This document shows, one piece after another, positions 17,945-26,533 of a DNA stretch of 64,000 nucleotides (its first letter is position 1; the number at the start of each line of letters is the position of its first letter). The translations under genes and the position numbers were made by a program. Below the pieces are notes generated by a model that was given only the letters and a program-made list of their open reading frames with translations, was not told the DNA's origin and did not search any database. Source of the DNA: Bacillota bacterium (GTDB taxonomy: Bacteria > Bacillota > Limnochordia > Darwinibacteriales > Darwinibacteriaceae); contig DURH01000005.1 of assembly GCA_012837385.1 (NCBI GenBank), positions 1-64,000 of the forward strand. The letters run 5' to 3'.

Positions 17945-19117
17945 CTATCTTCTGCGGATCAGATCACGCAGAAACCTGGTGATGTTATCCCAGAGGATTT
18001 TCAGCCAGCTTCCCCGCTCCACCTCTTCCATAGCGAGCAAAGGAACCTGCTTGACCAGTTCGTCCTCAACATAGATGCTCAGTACTCCCACTTTATCCCC
18101 CTTGGCTACAGGGGCTTCAACTTCCTTGGTTTGAATGCCCACACTCACACTCTTACCCACTCCCTTGGGCACGGCAATCAGAGGTTCTGCCACTGCCAAG
18201 CCCACCTGCGACTTTCTACCCTTATACACTCGGGTGGTCTTGTCACTCAAGAGCGGGGCAACAGTAACCAGATCAAAGTTGCGGTATCCGTGGGTAAGCA
18301 GGGCCGCTGCTTCCTGTTCCCTCTTCGCTTCACTGGAAGCACCCAGCACCACTGCAATGAGCCGTCTGTTGTTCTGCACCGCCGTAGCCACTAAGTTGTA
18401 GCCGGCAGCTTCCAGATGCCCGGTTTTCAGCCCATCTGCTCCTTCATAGGTGCGGAGCAGGCCATTGCGGTTGGTCTGCACAATGGGTGTCCTGGAGGAT
18501 CTGGGCTGGTAGGAAAAGGAAGACTCCTGATGGAAACGCACTGCGTCAGGATGGTCCCGGAGATAAGAACGTACCAGCTCAGCGATGCCCAGCGCGGTGA
18601 TTTCGTTATCTGCGGACAGCCCGTGGACATCTACAAAATGCATGGGCAGGTTTAATGCCTTGGCCTTGTCATTCATATACTGCACATAGGCAGCTTCGCT
18701 CCCAGCCAAGCCTTCAGCCAGCGCCACACAGGCGTCGTTCCCCGAGACCACAGCTATTCCATAGAGCAGCTGTTCAACGGTGACGACTTCATCAGGTTCC
18801 AGAAACATGCGGGATCCGATCATGCGCCAAGCCCGTTCGCTCACGGTAACCGTATCCTGCAGACTTACTTTGCCCGCTTTAATTTGATCCAGGGCCACAT
18901 ACATGGTCATGATCTTCACTAAGCTGGCAGGTACATGGGGCGTGTCTCCATTCTGGGAGTACAAGACCTGTCCAGATTGGTAATCCATGAGCAGCGCTGC
19001 GGCTGCATCAATTTCCAGAATAGGTGCCTGCTGAGCAAAGGTGGTAATTGGCAAGATATTAAGAAAAATAAGATAGAAAATAAGTGCTTTAGAAAGTGCT
19101 TTAGACCAGGATTTCAT
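17945..19117 (-). CDS. serine-type D-Ala-D-Ala carboxypeptidase, DacF/DacB-like (penicillin-binding protein 5 family)
   Basis: 390 residues from ATG at 19117 (AAGGGAG upstream and a 4-nt ATGA overlap with yraN; the further upstream in-frame codon is TTG). The N-terminal hydrophobic segment with ITTFAQQAP looks like a signal peptide. Catalytic SxxK (ASLVKIM), SxN (SGNDAC) and KTG (LKTGHLEAAG) are all present. The C-terminal PBP5-type domain ends in a short amphipathic basic helix (RFLRDLIRRR) for membrane attachment. It trims pentapeptides in peptidoglycan; in spore formers DacF adjusts cortex cross-linking. Confidence 0.92.
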   Translation of the reverse strand: MKSWSKALSKALIFYLIFLNILPITTFAQQAPILEIDAAAALLMDYQSGQVLYSQNGDTPHVPASLVKIMTMYVALDQIKAGKVSLQDTVTVSERAWRMIGSRMFLEPDEVVTVEQLLYGIAVVSGNDACVALAEGLAGSEAAYVQYMNDKAKALNLPMHFVDVHGLSADNEITALGIAELVRSYLRDHPDAVRFHQESSFSYQPRSSRTPIVQTNRNGLLRTYEGADGLKTGHLEAAGYNLVATAVQNNRRLIAVVLGASSEAKREQEAAALLTHGYRNFDLVTVAPLLSDKTTRVYKGRKSQVGLAVAEPLIAVPKGVGKSVSVGIQTKEVEAPVAKGDKVGVLSIYVEDELVKQVPLLAMEEVERGSWLKILWDNITRFLRDLIRRR

Positions 19118-19458
19118 TGGAAAGCTCCCTTCACCCAATTAAATCGATAACCAGTCGGATGGGGACTGATCCCCACCACATCAAAGCGCACAGCCTGCAC
19201 TTCTCTGGGGTAGGACTGCAGATAGGCTTGCGCCGTCATTTTGATTTTCCGCACCTTGTTTGGCGTCACCTGCTCCAGGTTGGTGCCGAAACGATCAGTA
19301 CTTCGGTATTTCACTTCCACAAACACAAGGGTGTCCCCATGGAGCATGATCAAATCGATCTCTCCAAAGCGCCGAGCGAAATTGGCTTCCACAAAACGCA
19401 ACCCCTGGCTCTCTAGGTACTCCTGGGCCAGCTTCTCCCATCTGCGCCCTCTGCTCAT
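19114..19458 (-). CDS. UPF0102 family endonuclease-like protein YraN
   Basis: 114 residues from ATG at 19458, which overlaps the rnhB stop by 4 nt; a GTG four codons upstream is an alternative. The PD-(D/E)xK-like core is visible as RRFGEIDLIMLHGDTLVFVEVKYR (GEIDLI ... VFVEVK), the hallmark of the YraN family. Members lie next to rnhB in many Bacillota, as here. The biological role is not established; nuclease activity is inferred from the fold. Confidence 0.93.
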   Translation of the reverse strand: MSRGRRWEKLAQEYLESQGLRFVEANFARRFGEIDLIMLHGDTLVFVEVKYRSTDRFGTNLEQVTPNKVRKIKMTAQAYLQSYPREVQAVRFDVVGISPHPTGYRFNWVKGAFQ

Positions 19459-20045
19459 AGGCCTGCACACCTAAAGGACTCGCGGTGGAGGGGGCAGCGC
19501 CCCGCCTTTTCTATGGCTTCACGGTGCTCCTTAGTAGCATATCCCTTGTTCTTCCCGAAGTTGTACTCGGGATAGAGCCCGTGGTAGTGATCCATAATCC
19601 GGTCTCGCTCCACCTTAGCAACGATACTGGCAGCTGCGATGGATAGACAGAGCTGGTCACCTTTTACTATGCTTTTTTGAGGCCAGGGCAGGTCCGGGAT
19701 GGCTAGAGGCCCGTCTACCAAACAGATCTCAGGCTCCACAGGCAGGGACTGCAGAGCACGCTTCATGGCTAGAAAAGTCGCCTGGAGGATATTGAGCTCA
19801 TCGATCTCCTCCACGCTGGCTTGGCCTACGCCTACTAAACATGTGCTTAATATTTCTTCGTAAGCCTGCTCGCGTTTTCTTGGGGACAGGCGCTTAGAAT
19901 CGCGCACTTCAACCTTAAATCTAGCTGGGAGAACTTGGACAGCGGCTGCCACCACGGGCCCGGCCAAGGGGCCCCGGCCTGCTTCATCTACTCCCACGAT
20001 GGCGCGAAAACCTCGCTGTTTCAGGTGTTGTTCAAAGCTCTCCAT
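19455..20045 (-). CDS. rnhB: ribonuclease HII
   Basis: 196 residues. Cleaves RNA in RNA-DNA hybrids and initiates removal of misincorporated ribonucleotides. The GVDEAGRGPLAGPVVAAAV motif (Asp-Glu of the active site), VRDSKRLSPRKRE and IAAASIVAKVERDR segments are diagnostic. It is 3 nt downstream of rbgA and overlaps yraN by 4 nt. Confidence 0.98.
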   Translation of the reverse strand: MESFEQHLKQRGFRAIVGVDEAGRGPLAGPVVAAAVQVLPARFKVEVRDSKRLSPRKREQAYEEILSTCLVGVGQASVEEIDELNILQATFLAMKRALQSLPVEPEICLVDGPLAIPDLPWPQKSIVKGDQLCLSIAAASIVAKVERDRIMDHYHGLYPEYNFGKNKGYATKEHREAIEKAGRCPLHRESFRCAGL

Positions 20046-20047
20046 CC

Positions 20048-20854
20048 CTACACCTCGCTTGGGCTGTGATCAAGGGTAATGGCTCCCAGCTTACCAGTGC
20101 GGAAATCCTTGAGCACCAGAGCAGCCGCTTGGTTGAAATCCACATCGCCCCCCTGCAGCAGGCAGCCTCTCTGCCGGCCCACCTCTTCCAGGGGATTGTG
20201 GGGATCCAACACCCCATAGCGCTCCAACACTCCCGCGGGATAGTACTGCGCCAGCCACTCCAAGAGCCAGGCGGCCAGGTTAACTTGATCCAGCACTTCA
20301 TCACGAATGGAAGCGATCACCGCCAAACGCTTGGCCACCTCTTGATCCTCAAACTTAGGCCACAGAATTCCCGGGCTGTCCAAAAGCAGCATGCCGGGTC
20401 CAGAAAGCCACTGTTTGCCGCGGGTAACACCTGGGCGCGCTCCTACTTGGGCTCGTCTGCGCTTGGTAAGGGCATTGATCAATGAGGACTTACCTACATT
20501 GGGAATACCCACCACAAGCAGCCTGGGCAGCCGCTTGGAATTGGAAAACGTACGGCTCACCAGGTTTCGCAGCCTGCCCATTCCCTGCCCCTGGAGTAGA
20601 TTGACCCCAACCACCTGCTCGCCCTGTGACTGCCAGTGGTCCAGCCATTCCTTGGTCTTTACGGGATCAGCTAAATCGATTTTGCTGAGTACCACAAGGC
20701 GGGGCTTGTTGGTCAAGCCCTGGAGATCTGGATTGCGGCTGCTCAAAGGAACCCTGGCGTCTACCACCTCCAAGAGGCCGTCCACCAGCTTCAGTTCCTC
20801 CTCGATCATACGCTTGGCTTTGGTCATATGCCCGGGGTACCACTGAATAGTCAT
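20048..20854 (-). CDS. rbgA: ribosome biogenesis GTPase RbgA (YlqF)
   Basis: 268 residues with the circularly permuted GTPase order: VDARVPLSSRNP, G4 LSKIDLADP (SKxD instead of the usual NKxD), G1 GIPNVGKSSLIN, G2 PGVTRGKQW, G3 DSPGI. The C-terminal ANTAR-like helical region follows. RbgA acts late in 50S subunit assembly in Bacillota. The start abuts the lepB stop with a 1-nt overlap. Position lepB-rbgA-rnhB is conserved. Confidence 0.96.
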   Translation of the reverse strand: MTIQWYPGHMTKAKRMIEEELKLVDGLLEVVDARVPLSSRNPDLQGLTNKPRLVVLSKIDLADPVKTKEWLDHWQSQGEQVVGVNLLQGQGMGRLRNLVSRTFSNSKRLPRLLVVGIPNVGKSSLINALTKRRRAQVGARPGVTRGKQWLSGPGMLLLDSPGILWPKFEDQEVAKRLAVIASIRDEVLDQVNLAAWLLEWLAQYYPAGVLERYGVLDPHNPLEEVGRQRGCLLQGGDVDFNQAAALVLKDFRTGKLGAITLDHSPSEV

Positions 20855-21417
20855 TAGCGAGCATCAACCCTTTCCAGCACGGTGGGAATGCTGATCCATC
20901 TGATTTGATTCAGGGGCCAGTAGACAAACAAGCCACGCCCCACCAAATTCTTCTTGGGCACGAAACCCACATCGGGATAGCGGCTGTCATCGCTGTTGCG
21001 GCGGTTGTCACCCAGCACGAAATAATGGCCTTCGGGAACCAGCACGGGGCCAAAGGTTGGTGCGCTGTAGGTGCCATAGGTGGGTCCGTTGATATACTCT
21101 TCGTCCATACGCTGACCGTTAATATGCAGGTAACCGTTCTTAATGGTGATCTCATCACCAGGTAGGCCGATTACCCGTTTGATAAACTTGCGGCGGGTAT
21201 CACCAGGATAGCGGAAGACCACCACATCTCCCCGCTTGGGTTCAGTGAAGCGATAGGTTACTTTCTCCACCATGAGGCGTTGACCATCATGGAAGGAGGG
21301 TTCCATGGAACTCCCTTCTACCAAGAAGGACTGGGCAATAAAAACGATGATCACGCCGGCCAGCACAACTGAAACCAGCAGAGCTTCAACATACTCCCGT
21401 ATTTGCGACTTTGCCAT
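20854..21417 (-). CDS. lepB: signal peptidase I
   Basis: 187 residues from ATG at 21417, chosen for GGGAGG 8 nt upstream over an in-frame TTG at 21438. One N-terminal membrane segment (about 14-33), then the catalytic Ser in EGSSMEPS and catalytic Lys in RRKFIKRVIGLPGD. The SGDxx-type GDNRRNSDDSR box is also present. It cleaves signal peptides of secreted proteins at the outer face of the membrane. A terminator separates it from rplS, yet no clear promoter of its own was seen. Confidence 0.97.
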   Translation of the reverse strand: MAKSQIREYVEALLVSVVLAGVIIVFIAQSFLVEGSSMEPSFHDGQRLMVEKVTYRFTEPKRGDVVVFRYPGDTRRKFIKRVIGLPGDEITIKNGYLHINGQRMDEEYINGPTYGTYSAPTFGPVLVPEGHYFVLGDNRRNSDDSRYPDVGFVPKKNLVGRGLFVYWPLNQIRWISIPTVLERVDAR

Positions 21418-21452
21418 AGACGTGCCTCCCACCTTCAATGTCGGCAGATGTG

Positions 21453-21480
21453 AAAAAGAGGAGTGTCATCCCCACTCCCC
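21453..21480 (-). terminator. Rho-independent terminator after rplS
   Basis: Minus strand GGAGTG, 7-nt loop, CACTCC, then TCTTTTTC. A second small inverted repeat (TTGGGAA-AGG-TTCCCAA) lies between it and the rplS stop. Confidence 0.65.
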
Positions 21481-21501
21481 TTGGGAAAGGTTCCCAAACA
21501 G

Positions 21502-21846
21502 CTAGCGGCGGAGCTCCTTAATGCGGGCCGCCCTGCCGGAGCGCTCTCTGAGATAGTACAAACGGGCCCGGCGAACTTGGCCGTAGCGAACCACTTCAAT
21601 TTTCTCGATCCGAGGCGAATGGACCGGGAATGTCCTTTCCACGCCTACGCCTTGAGAGACCTTTCTAACAGTGAAATTCTCATTGATTCCACCGCCGGTT
21701 CTCTTAATGACAACACCCTCAAAAACCTGAATCCTTTCGTTGGTACCCTCTACTACCTTAGCGTGTACCCGCACAGTATCACCAGGGCCGAACTCAGGAC
21801 GATCAGTACGCAGTTGTTCTTGTTCAATGGTCCTAATTTGGTTCAT
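21502..21846 (-). CDS. rplS: 50S ribosomal protein L19
   Basis: 114 residues. Complete L19 with [19 protein letters not shown], the [16 protein letters not shown] motif and a basic C-terminus ([22 protein letters not shown]). It lies at the 30S-50S interface. Its start overlaps the last 14 nt of trmD, in the conserved rpsP-khpA-rimM-trmD-rplS operon. Confidence 0.99.
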   Translation of the reverse strand: MNQIRTIEQEQLRTDRPEFGPGDTVRVHAKVVEGTNERIQVFEGVVIKRTGGGINENFTVRKVSQGVGVERTFPVHSPRIEKIEVVRYGQVRRARLYYLRERSGRAARIKELRR

Positions 21847-22597
21847 TGGTATTTACCCTCCCTTCACAGGAATGCTCCTGCACCAGTTCCTCAAGGAGCT
21901 GGCGTTCTTCTTTTGACAATGTTCTGCGCTCCAGCAGATCGGGCCTCCGCAGCAGTGTGCGCCGCAGAGCTTCCTTCAGCCGAAAGCGCCTGATTTTTTC
22001 ATGGTGCCCGCTGAGCAGGACTTCAGGTACTTCCATATTCCGAAAGCTGGCAGGCCTGGTGTACTGGGGATAGTCCAGCAGGCCGTCTTGGAAAGAGTCT
22101 GTCTGGGACGAGCTCTCATCACCCAAGACTCCAGGCAAAAGCCTTGCTACTGCATCCACCACAACCATGGCTGGAAGTTCTCCTCCGGTGAGGACATAGT
22201 CCCCTATGGACAGCTCCCAATCTACCCATTTCTCCCGCACGCGTTCGTCGATCTCCTCGTAATGCCCGCTCAGAAGAATCAAGCGCGGCATAGTGGCTAA
22301 CTCTGCAGCCAGTTCTTGGTTAAACACTCTGCCCTGGGGGGATAGGTAGATTACAGGAGTCCTGCTATCACCGCGCACGGCTTCAATGGCCCTGACCAGG
22401 ACATCTGGTCTTAGGACCATCCCTGCCCCTCCCCCATAGGGAGTGTCATCGACAGTCTTGTGCTTATTCTGGGCATAGTCGCGGATATTCCAGATATCCA
22501 CAGAAAGCAGCCCACGCTCCCTAGCCTTCCCAATAATGCTGACACTCAGGGGTCCAGTAAACATCTCTGGGAACAAGGTGAGGATGTCAAAATGCAT
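21833..22597 (-). CDS. trmD: tRNA (guanine-37-N1)-methyltransferase TrmD
   Basis: 254 residues from ATG at 22597, where the family N-terminus [13 protein letters not shown] begins; upstream in-frame codons run into rimM. SPOUT trefoil-knot methyltransferase motifs [22 protein letters not shown] and [16 protein letters not shown] are present. It methylates G37 next to the anticodon and prevents frameshifting. It is co-transcribed with rimM and rplS. Confidence 0.98.
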   Translation of the reverse strand: MHFDILTLFPEMFTGPLSVSIIGKARERGLLSVDIWNIRDYAQNKHKTVDDTPYGGGAGMVLRPDVLVRAIEAVRGDSRTPVIYLSPQGRVFNQELAAELATMPRLILLSGHYEEIDERVREKWVDWELSIGDYVLTGGELPAMVVVDAVARLLPGVLGDESSSQTDSFQDGLLDYPQYTRPASFRNMEVPEVLLSGHHEKIRRFRLKEALRRTLLRRPDLLERRTLSKEERQLLEELVQEHSCEGRVNTNEPN

Positions 22598-22614
22598 ATG
22601 CCCACCCCCCAATT

Positions 22615-23154
22615 TCAGTCGAGTAAGCCATCCATAAGTTCCACAATAACCAGGCCGTCCTCGGGACAAATATCCTTCACTACTTGGGGAATGACTGGAA
22701 TCAGAATCTCCTCCTGCCTGCCCAAGCCAGGATCAGGCCTCACTACGTAGACGTCATTAGCGCCTGTCTGCAGGACATCGGTAATCACGCCCAGTTTCAG
22801 CCCTGAAGTAGTCTGGCACTCTAGGCCGATCAGCTGAAAAATGTAATAGCGGCCAGGCGGCAGAGGCATGAGTTCATCCTCATTGACCTTGATCAGCAGG
22901 CGCCGAATCTTTTCCGCTTGATCAATGCTGTCCACACCCTTCAGTTTGAGAAGTATGCCGTCTTTATGCTCCCGGCATCCCTCCAGGGGAAAGACACCTA
23001 CGGGTTCAGTGCCACCCTCCGTAAACAAGCGCACCGCCTCCATCTGGGCAAAGCGCTCGGGGAACTCTGTGTGGGGGATAATCTTCACTTCACCCCGGTT
23101 TCCCCAGGTGGTCACGATCTCACCCACGACAACCCATTTAGGCTTGTCTTTCAT
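22615..23154 (-). CDS. rimM: ribosome maturation factor RimM
   Basis: 179 residues from ATG at 23154 (MKDKPKWVVVGEIVTTWG); an in-frame start four codons earlier also exists. The RimM N-terminal barrel (GNRGEVKIIPHTEFPERF) and C-terminal PRC-like barrel (YYIFQLIGLECQT; ILIPVIPQVV) are visible. It assists 30S head assembly with S19. The start region overlaps the end of the KH-domain gene, as is usual in this operon. Confidence 0.95.
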   Translation of the reverse strand: MKDKPKWVVVGEIVTTWGNRGEVKIIPHTEFPERFAQMEAVRLFTEGGTEPVGVFPLEGCREHKDGILLKLKGVDSIDQAEKIRRLLIKVNEDELMPLPPGRYYIFQLIGLECQTTSGLKLGVITDVLQTGANDVYVVRPDPGLGRQEEILIPVIPQVVKDICPEDGLVIVELMDGLLD

Positions 23155-23377
23155 CGATTTCCACATGGACCTGGACTCCAGACTTGATGGCAGAAGCTTT
23201 TACCACGGTGCGAATCGCCTTGGCGATACGCCCTCCTTTGCCGATCAAGCGTCCCATGTCATCGGGTGCCACATAAAGGGTGTACACTGTCTCGCGCCCT
23301 TTGTCATTTACATCGACCACAACTTCGTCAGGATGGCTGGCTAGAGATCTTCCGATAAATTCAACTAAGTTCTTCAC
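23138..23377 (-). CDS. khpA: KH-domain RNA-binding protein KhpA (YlqC)
   Basis: 79 residues with a single type II KH domain. The GRLIGKGGRIAKAIRTVV segment contains the GxxG loop that binds RNA. KhpA pairs with KhpB (Jag/EloR) to affect cell-wall growth and sRNA or mRNA binding in Bacillota. It sits between rpsP and rimM, the conserved position. Confidence 0.96.
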   Translation of the reverse strand: MKNLVEFIGRSLASHPDEVVVDVNDKGRETVYTLYVAPDDMGRLIGKGGRIAKAIRTVVKASAIKSGVQVHVEIDERQA

Positions 23378-23386
23378 ACTGACCCC

Positions 23387-23659
23387 CTACCCTTCCTTAC
23401 GGGACGCGGCAAACTTATCCATAACTCCCGTACGCTTCAACAGCGACTTGGCTGTGTCAGATGGCCGGGCTCCTTTTCTCAGCCAATCCAAGGCCTTCTC
23501 TTCATCGATCTCCAGCTCCACTGGATCAGCGATTGGATTGTAGTAGCCTAGAGTTTCAATGAAAGCCCCATCGCGAGCGGCCCGTGAATCGGCCACGACC
23601 AAACGATAAAACGGCTTCTTTTTTGCGCCCATCCTCTTCAGACGGATCTTCACTGCCAT
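23387..23659 (-). CDS. rpsP: 30S ribosomal protein S16
   Basis: 90 residues from ATG at 23659 with GGGAGGTGA 6 nt upstream. [26 protein letters not shown] is the invariant S16 opening (shown here only as a landmark: IRLKRMG, PFYRLVV). The C-terminus [16 protein letters not shown] is also typical. Gene order ffh-rpsP-khpA is as in Bacillus. A TATAAT occurs just upstream but has no convincing -35. Confidence 0.98.
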   Translation of the reverse strand: MAVKIRLKRMGAKKKPFYRLVVADSRAARDGAFIETLGYYNPIADPVELEIDEEKALDWLRKGARPSDTAKSLLKRTGVMDKFAASRKEG

Positions 23660-23687
23660 GTATCTCACCTCCCATTATAGGCTGCAT

Positions 23688-25025
23688 CTATTGGAATAGG
23701 GAAAACATTCCCTTTCTCCTACGCCCCTTAGAGGCGCCGGAAAACTGTTTTAACATCTGCCTGGTCTGGCTGAACTGCTTAAGCAGGCGATTCACATCCT
23801 GCACCTTTGTGCCAGAACCTTGGGCGATTCTTTTGCGCCGGGACCCGCCGATAATCTCTGGCTTGCGGCGTTCCTCAGGTGTCATGGAGTTGATAATTGC
23901 CTCAATCTTCTTCAGATGGGAATCATCGACTTCCAGGCCCTTGAGGTGTTTAGCGCTGCTCAAACCGGGGATCATGCCAATGAGCTGGTCTATGGGCCCC
24001 ATCTCTTTCATCTGGCCGATCTGATCCAGGAAGTCCTCCAGGGTGAACTCGGCCTCTTTCAGCTTGGCAGCCATTTTCTCGGCCTTTTCCTGGTCAACAG
24101 CTGAAGCTGCCTTTTCAATCAGGGTGAGAATATCCCCCATGCCCAGGATTCTCGACGCCATGCGATCGGGATAAAAGGGCTCTAAGCCATCCATCTTTTC
24201 GCTGACCCCGATATACTTAATGGGTTTCCCTGTAACAGCTTTTACCGATAGGGCTGCTCCACCCCTAGCATCGCCATCGAGCTTGGTGAGGATAATACCG
24301 CCCAGTTCCAGCCGGGTATTGAAGGACTCAGCCACATTGACGGCATCTTGGCCAGTCATGGCATCCACTACCAACAGGATCTCCGATGGATTCACTGCTG
24401 CCTTGATCTGTACCAGCTCTTCCATGAGCTCCTCATCGACGTGCAGGCGTCCTGCTGTGTCAATGAGCACAACGTCATTGTTGAACTTCTGGGCATGGCT
24501 CAAGGCCGCCTTGGCTATATCCACAGGGTTCTGCTCACCCATGCTGAACACAGGTATCTCCAGCTGTTCTCCGAGGACCTGAAGCTGCTTGATGGCAGCA
24601 GGGCGATAGATATCGCAGGCCACCAGCAGTGGGCGATGGCCCTGGCCTTTCAGCATGCGGGCCAGTTTGCCTGCGGTGGTGGTCTTCCCCGCACCCTGCA
24701 GCCCCACCATCATCAGCACGCTGGGGGGCCTCGATGAGAGAGTAAGCTTGGCCTGGGTGCCACCCATGAGCTTGGTCAGCTCATCATTGACGATGCGGAT
24801 AACCTGCTGGCCTGGGGTTAAGCTGCTCAGCACTTCATGGCCTGTAGCCCTTTCCTTTACCTGGCCAATGAAATCCCGCACCACTTTGTAGTTGACATCT
24901 GCCTCGAGCAGAGCCAGCCTGATTTCGCGCAGGGCCTGGTCCACATCCTTCTCGCTGAGGCGGCCCTTGCCCCTGAGCTTACGCATGGTTTCCTGCAGGC
25001 GGGATGATAGGTTTTGAAAAGCCAT
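23688..25025 (-). CDS. ffh: signal recognition particle protein Ffh (SRP54)
   Basis: 445 residues from ATG at 25025 (AGGAG upstream; family start MAFQNLSSRL). N-domain (about 1-85), G-domain with GLQGAGKTTTAGK at about 108-120 and DTAGR at the usual place, and a Met-rich M-domain (about 300-445) that binds SRP RNA and signal sequences. It targets nascent membrane proteins to FtsY. It follows ylxM by 11 nt. Confidence 0.98.
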   Translation of the reverse strand: MAFQNLSSRLQETMRKLRGKGRLSEKDVDQALREIRLALLEADVNYKVVRDFIGQVKERATGHEVLSSLTPGQQVIRIVNDELTKLMGGTQAKLTLSSRPPSVLMMVGLQGAGKTTTAGKLARMLKGQGHRPLLVACDIYRPAAIKQLQVLGEQLEIPVFSMGEQNPVDIAKAALSHAQKFNNDVVLIDTAGRLHVDEELMEELVQIKAAVNPSEILLVVDAMTGQDAVNVAESFNTRLELGGIILTKLDGDARGGAALSVKAVTGKPIKYIGVSEKMDGLEPFYPDRMASRILGMGDILTLIEKAASAVDQEKAEKMAAKLKEAEFTLEDFLDQIGQMKEMGPIDQLIGMIPGLSSAKHLKGLEVDDSHLKKIEAIINSMTPEERRKPEIIGGSRRKRIAQGSGTKVQDVNRLLKQFSQTRQMLKQFSGASKGRRRKGMFSLFQ

Positions 25026-25036
25026 GTCAGTCTCTC

Positions 25037-25384
25037 CTAACTCGCTCCTCGCGCTTTTTGGATCTGCTCCTCGATGGCTGTTAAGGGAGGAGAATCTCCG
25101 CACTGGCTGCGCACGAGCTGAACTAAGCTCAAGATTTCCTCATAGATGAGCTGCCGCTCCTGGTGCTTCTGGAGCAGGCCAAGCTTTTGCTCGAAATCCT
25201 CCAAAACAAGGCCCACCCGCCGCAGAGTGTCGTAGACAGCCTGGCGGGACACCAGCAGCTCCTCGGCTATCTCACCTAAGGACAGATCGTCGTTAAAGTA
25301 CAGATCAAAGACATTTTGCTGACGCTCTGTTAAAAGGGGGCCATAAAAATCAAAGAGCAGACTCATGCGGAGTGTTTTTTCCAT
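25037..25384 (-). CDS. ylxM: SRP-associated helix-turn-helix protein YlxM
   Basis: 115 residues from ATG at 25384, with AGGAG 6 nt upstream; another ATG two codons earlier overlaps the ribosome-binding site. The sigma-70-region-4-like HTH is visible (LLTERQQNVFDLYFNDDLSLGEIAE; SRQAVYDTLRR). YlxM stimulates or modulates SRP-FtsY GTPase activity in Gram-positive bacteria and is typically encoded just before ffh. Confidence 0.93.
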   Translation of the reverse strand: MEKTLRMSLLFDFYGPLLTERQQNVFDLYFNDDLSLGEIAEELLVSRQAVYDTLRRVGLVLEDFEQKLGLLQKHQERQLIYEEILSLVQLVRSQCGDSPPLTAIEEQIQKARGAS

Positions 25385-25423
25385 GGCCATCTCCTGTTAA
25401 GCATAATCACTTTACACTACTTC

Positions 25424-25452
25424 AGTATAGACAGCGATAAAAGCCTTGTCAA
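25424..25452 (-). promoter_or_regulatory. sigma-A promoter for ylxM-ffh-rpsP
   Basis: Minus strand TTGACA (25447-25452), 17-nt spacer, TATACT (25424-25429): near-consensus. It lies about 40 nt before ylxM and downstream of the ftsY stop. Confidence 0.82.
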
Positions 25453-25468
25453 GTGCTTTCTCTTGACA
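25447..25468. promoter_or_regulatory. inverted repeat TGTCAAG-N8-CTTGACA overlapping the ylxM -35
   Basis: Perfect 7-bp arms with an 8-nt centre. One arm contains the whole -35 hexamer of the ylxM promoter. It could be an operator, a second divergent -35, or a weak hairpin at the ftsY end. No T-run follows, so a terminator is unlikely. Confidence 0.4.
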
Positions 25469-25477
25469 GCTGCAATT

Positions 25478-26533
25478 TTACTCTTGTGTTTCTCCAAACA
25501 AGGCAGCTGCGAAGCTCCGGGCATCGAAATCCTGCAGATCCTCGTACTGCTCACCTACACCCACCAGCTTGACCGCCAGATCCAGTTCGTTAGCCAGGGC
25601 CAGCACAATACCTCCCTTGGCTGTGCCGTCCAGTTTGGTGAGGGCGATACCCGTGAGGGGAACCGCTTCCGCGAAGATCTTCCCTTGGGATAGGGCGTTT
25701 TGGCCGGTGGTGGCATCCACGACTAAGAGCACCTCATCCAAGTCCCTGCCCAGCTCTCTCTGGACCACACGGTGAACCTTGGCCAGCTCGGACATGAGGT
25801 TCACCTTAGTCTGCAGTCGTCCTGCTGTATCTAGAATCAGCACATCACTGCCTCTCGCTTTAGCAGCGTTGACCGCATCAAAGGCTACAGCTGCAGGATC
25901 CGCTCCCTCTTGGTGAGCGATAAGATCTACGTTGAGCCTCTGGGCCCAGACGCCCAACTGTTCAATGGCCCCAGCCCGGAAAGTATCGCCCGCGGCCAGC
26001 AGCACCTTGGCATTTTCCTGCTTGAAGCGATAGGCCAGCTTGGCGATTGTGGTGGTCTTTCCAGCTCCGTTAACACCCACCACCATAATCACATAGGGAC
26101 TCTCCTCAGGTGTCTTCAAAGGGGCAGCATTCTTCTCCAGCAGGGCCACCATTTCTTCCATAAGCACCTTGCGCAGTTCTTCCGCTGCGGTGATTTTCTC
26201 CTCCCGGGCCCGATCCCGGAGCTGATCCACGAGGAACATGGCGGTGGTTACGCCGCAGTCTGCTTGAATAAGCACTTCCTCCAGTTCTTCAAAGAGAGAC
26301 TCATCAACCTTGCGTCCTGTGGTGATCTGTTCCACTTTGGAAACAAACTGCTGTTTGGTCTTCTCCAGGCCGCTGACCAGCCTCTTAAAAAACCCACTGG
26401 ATTTCTGCTGCTCCTCCTCTACTGACTGTTCGTGCTGCTCTTCTTGCTGCTGTTCTTGAAGCTGCTCCGGCTCCTGCTCAGGAGCGGTCTGCTCTGCAGC
26501 TGGTTTTTTTCCAAACATGCGCTTCCAAAACAC
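25478..26533 (-). CDS. ftsY: SRP receptor GTPase FtsY
   Basis: 351 residues. A short Glu/Gln-rich acidic N-terminal region (residues 15-45) for membrane contact, then the NG domain with G1 GVNGAGKTTT at about 153-162, DTAGRLQTKVNLM, and TKLDGTAKGG. It receives Ffh-ribosome complexes at the membrane. The start is GTG overlapping the smc stop in TAGTG, with GGAGGA 8 nt upstream; an internal ATG five codons in lacks as good a site. Confidence 0.97.
   Translation of the reverse strand: MFWKRMFGKKPAAEQTAPEQEPEQLQEQQQEEQHEQSVEEEQQKSSGFFKRLVSGLEKTKQQFVSKVEQITTGRKVDESLFEELEEVLIQADCGVTTAMFLVDQLRDRAREEKITAAEELRKVLMEEMVALLEKNAAPLKTPEESPYVIMVVGVNGAGKTTTIAKLAYRFKQENAKVLLAAGDTFRAGAIEQLGVWAQRLNVDLIAHQEGADPAAVAFDAVNAAKARGSDVLILDTAGRLQTKVNLMSELAKVHRVVQRELGRDLDEVLLVVDATTGQNALSQGKIFAEAVPLTGIALTKLDGTAKGGIVLALANELDLAVKLVGVGEQYEDLQDFDARSFAAALFGETQE

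Noticed and set aside
23660-23690. TATAAT just before rpsP
   Set aside because: No acceptable -35 within 16-18 nt, and rpsP can be transcribed from the ylxM promoter.
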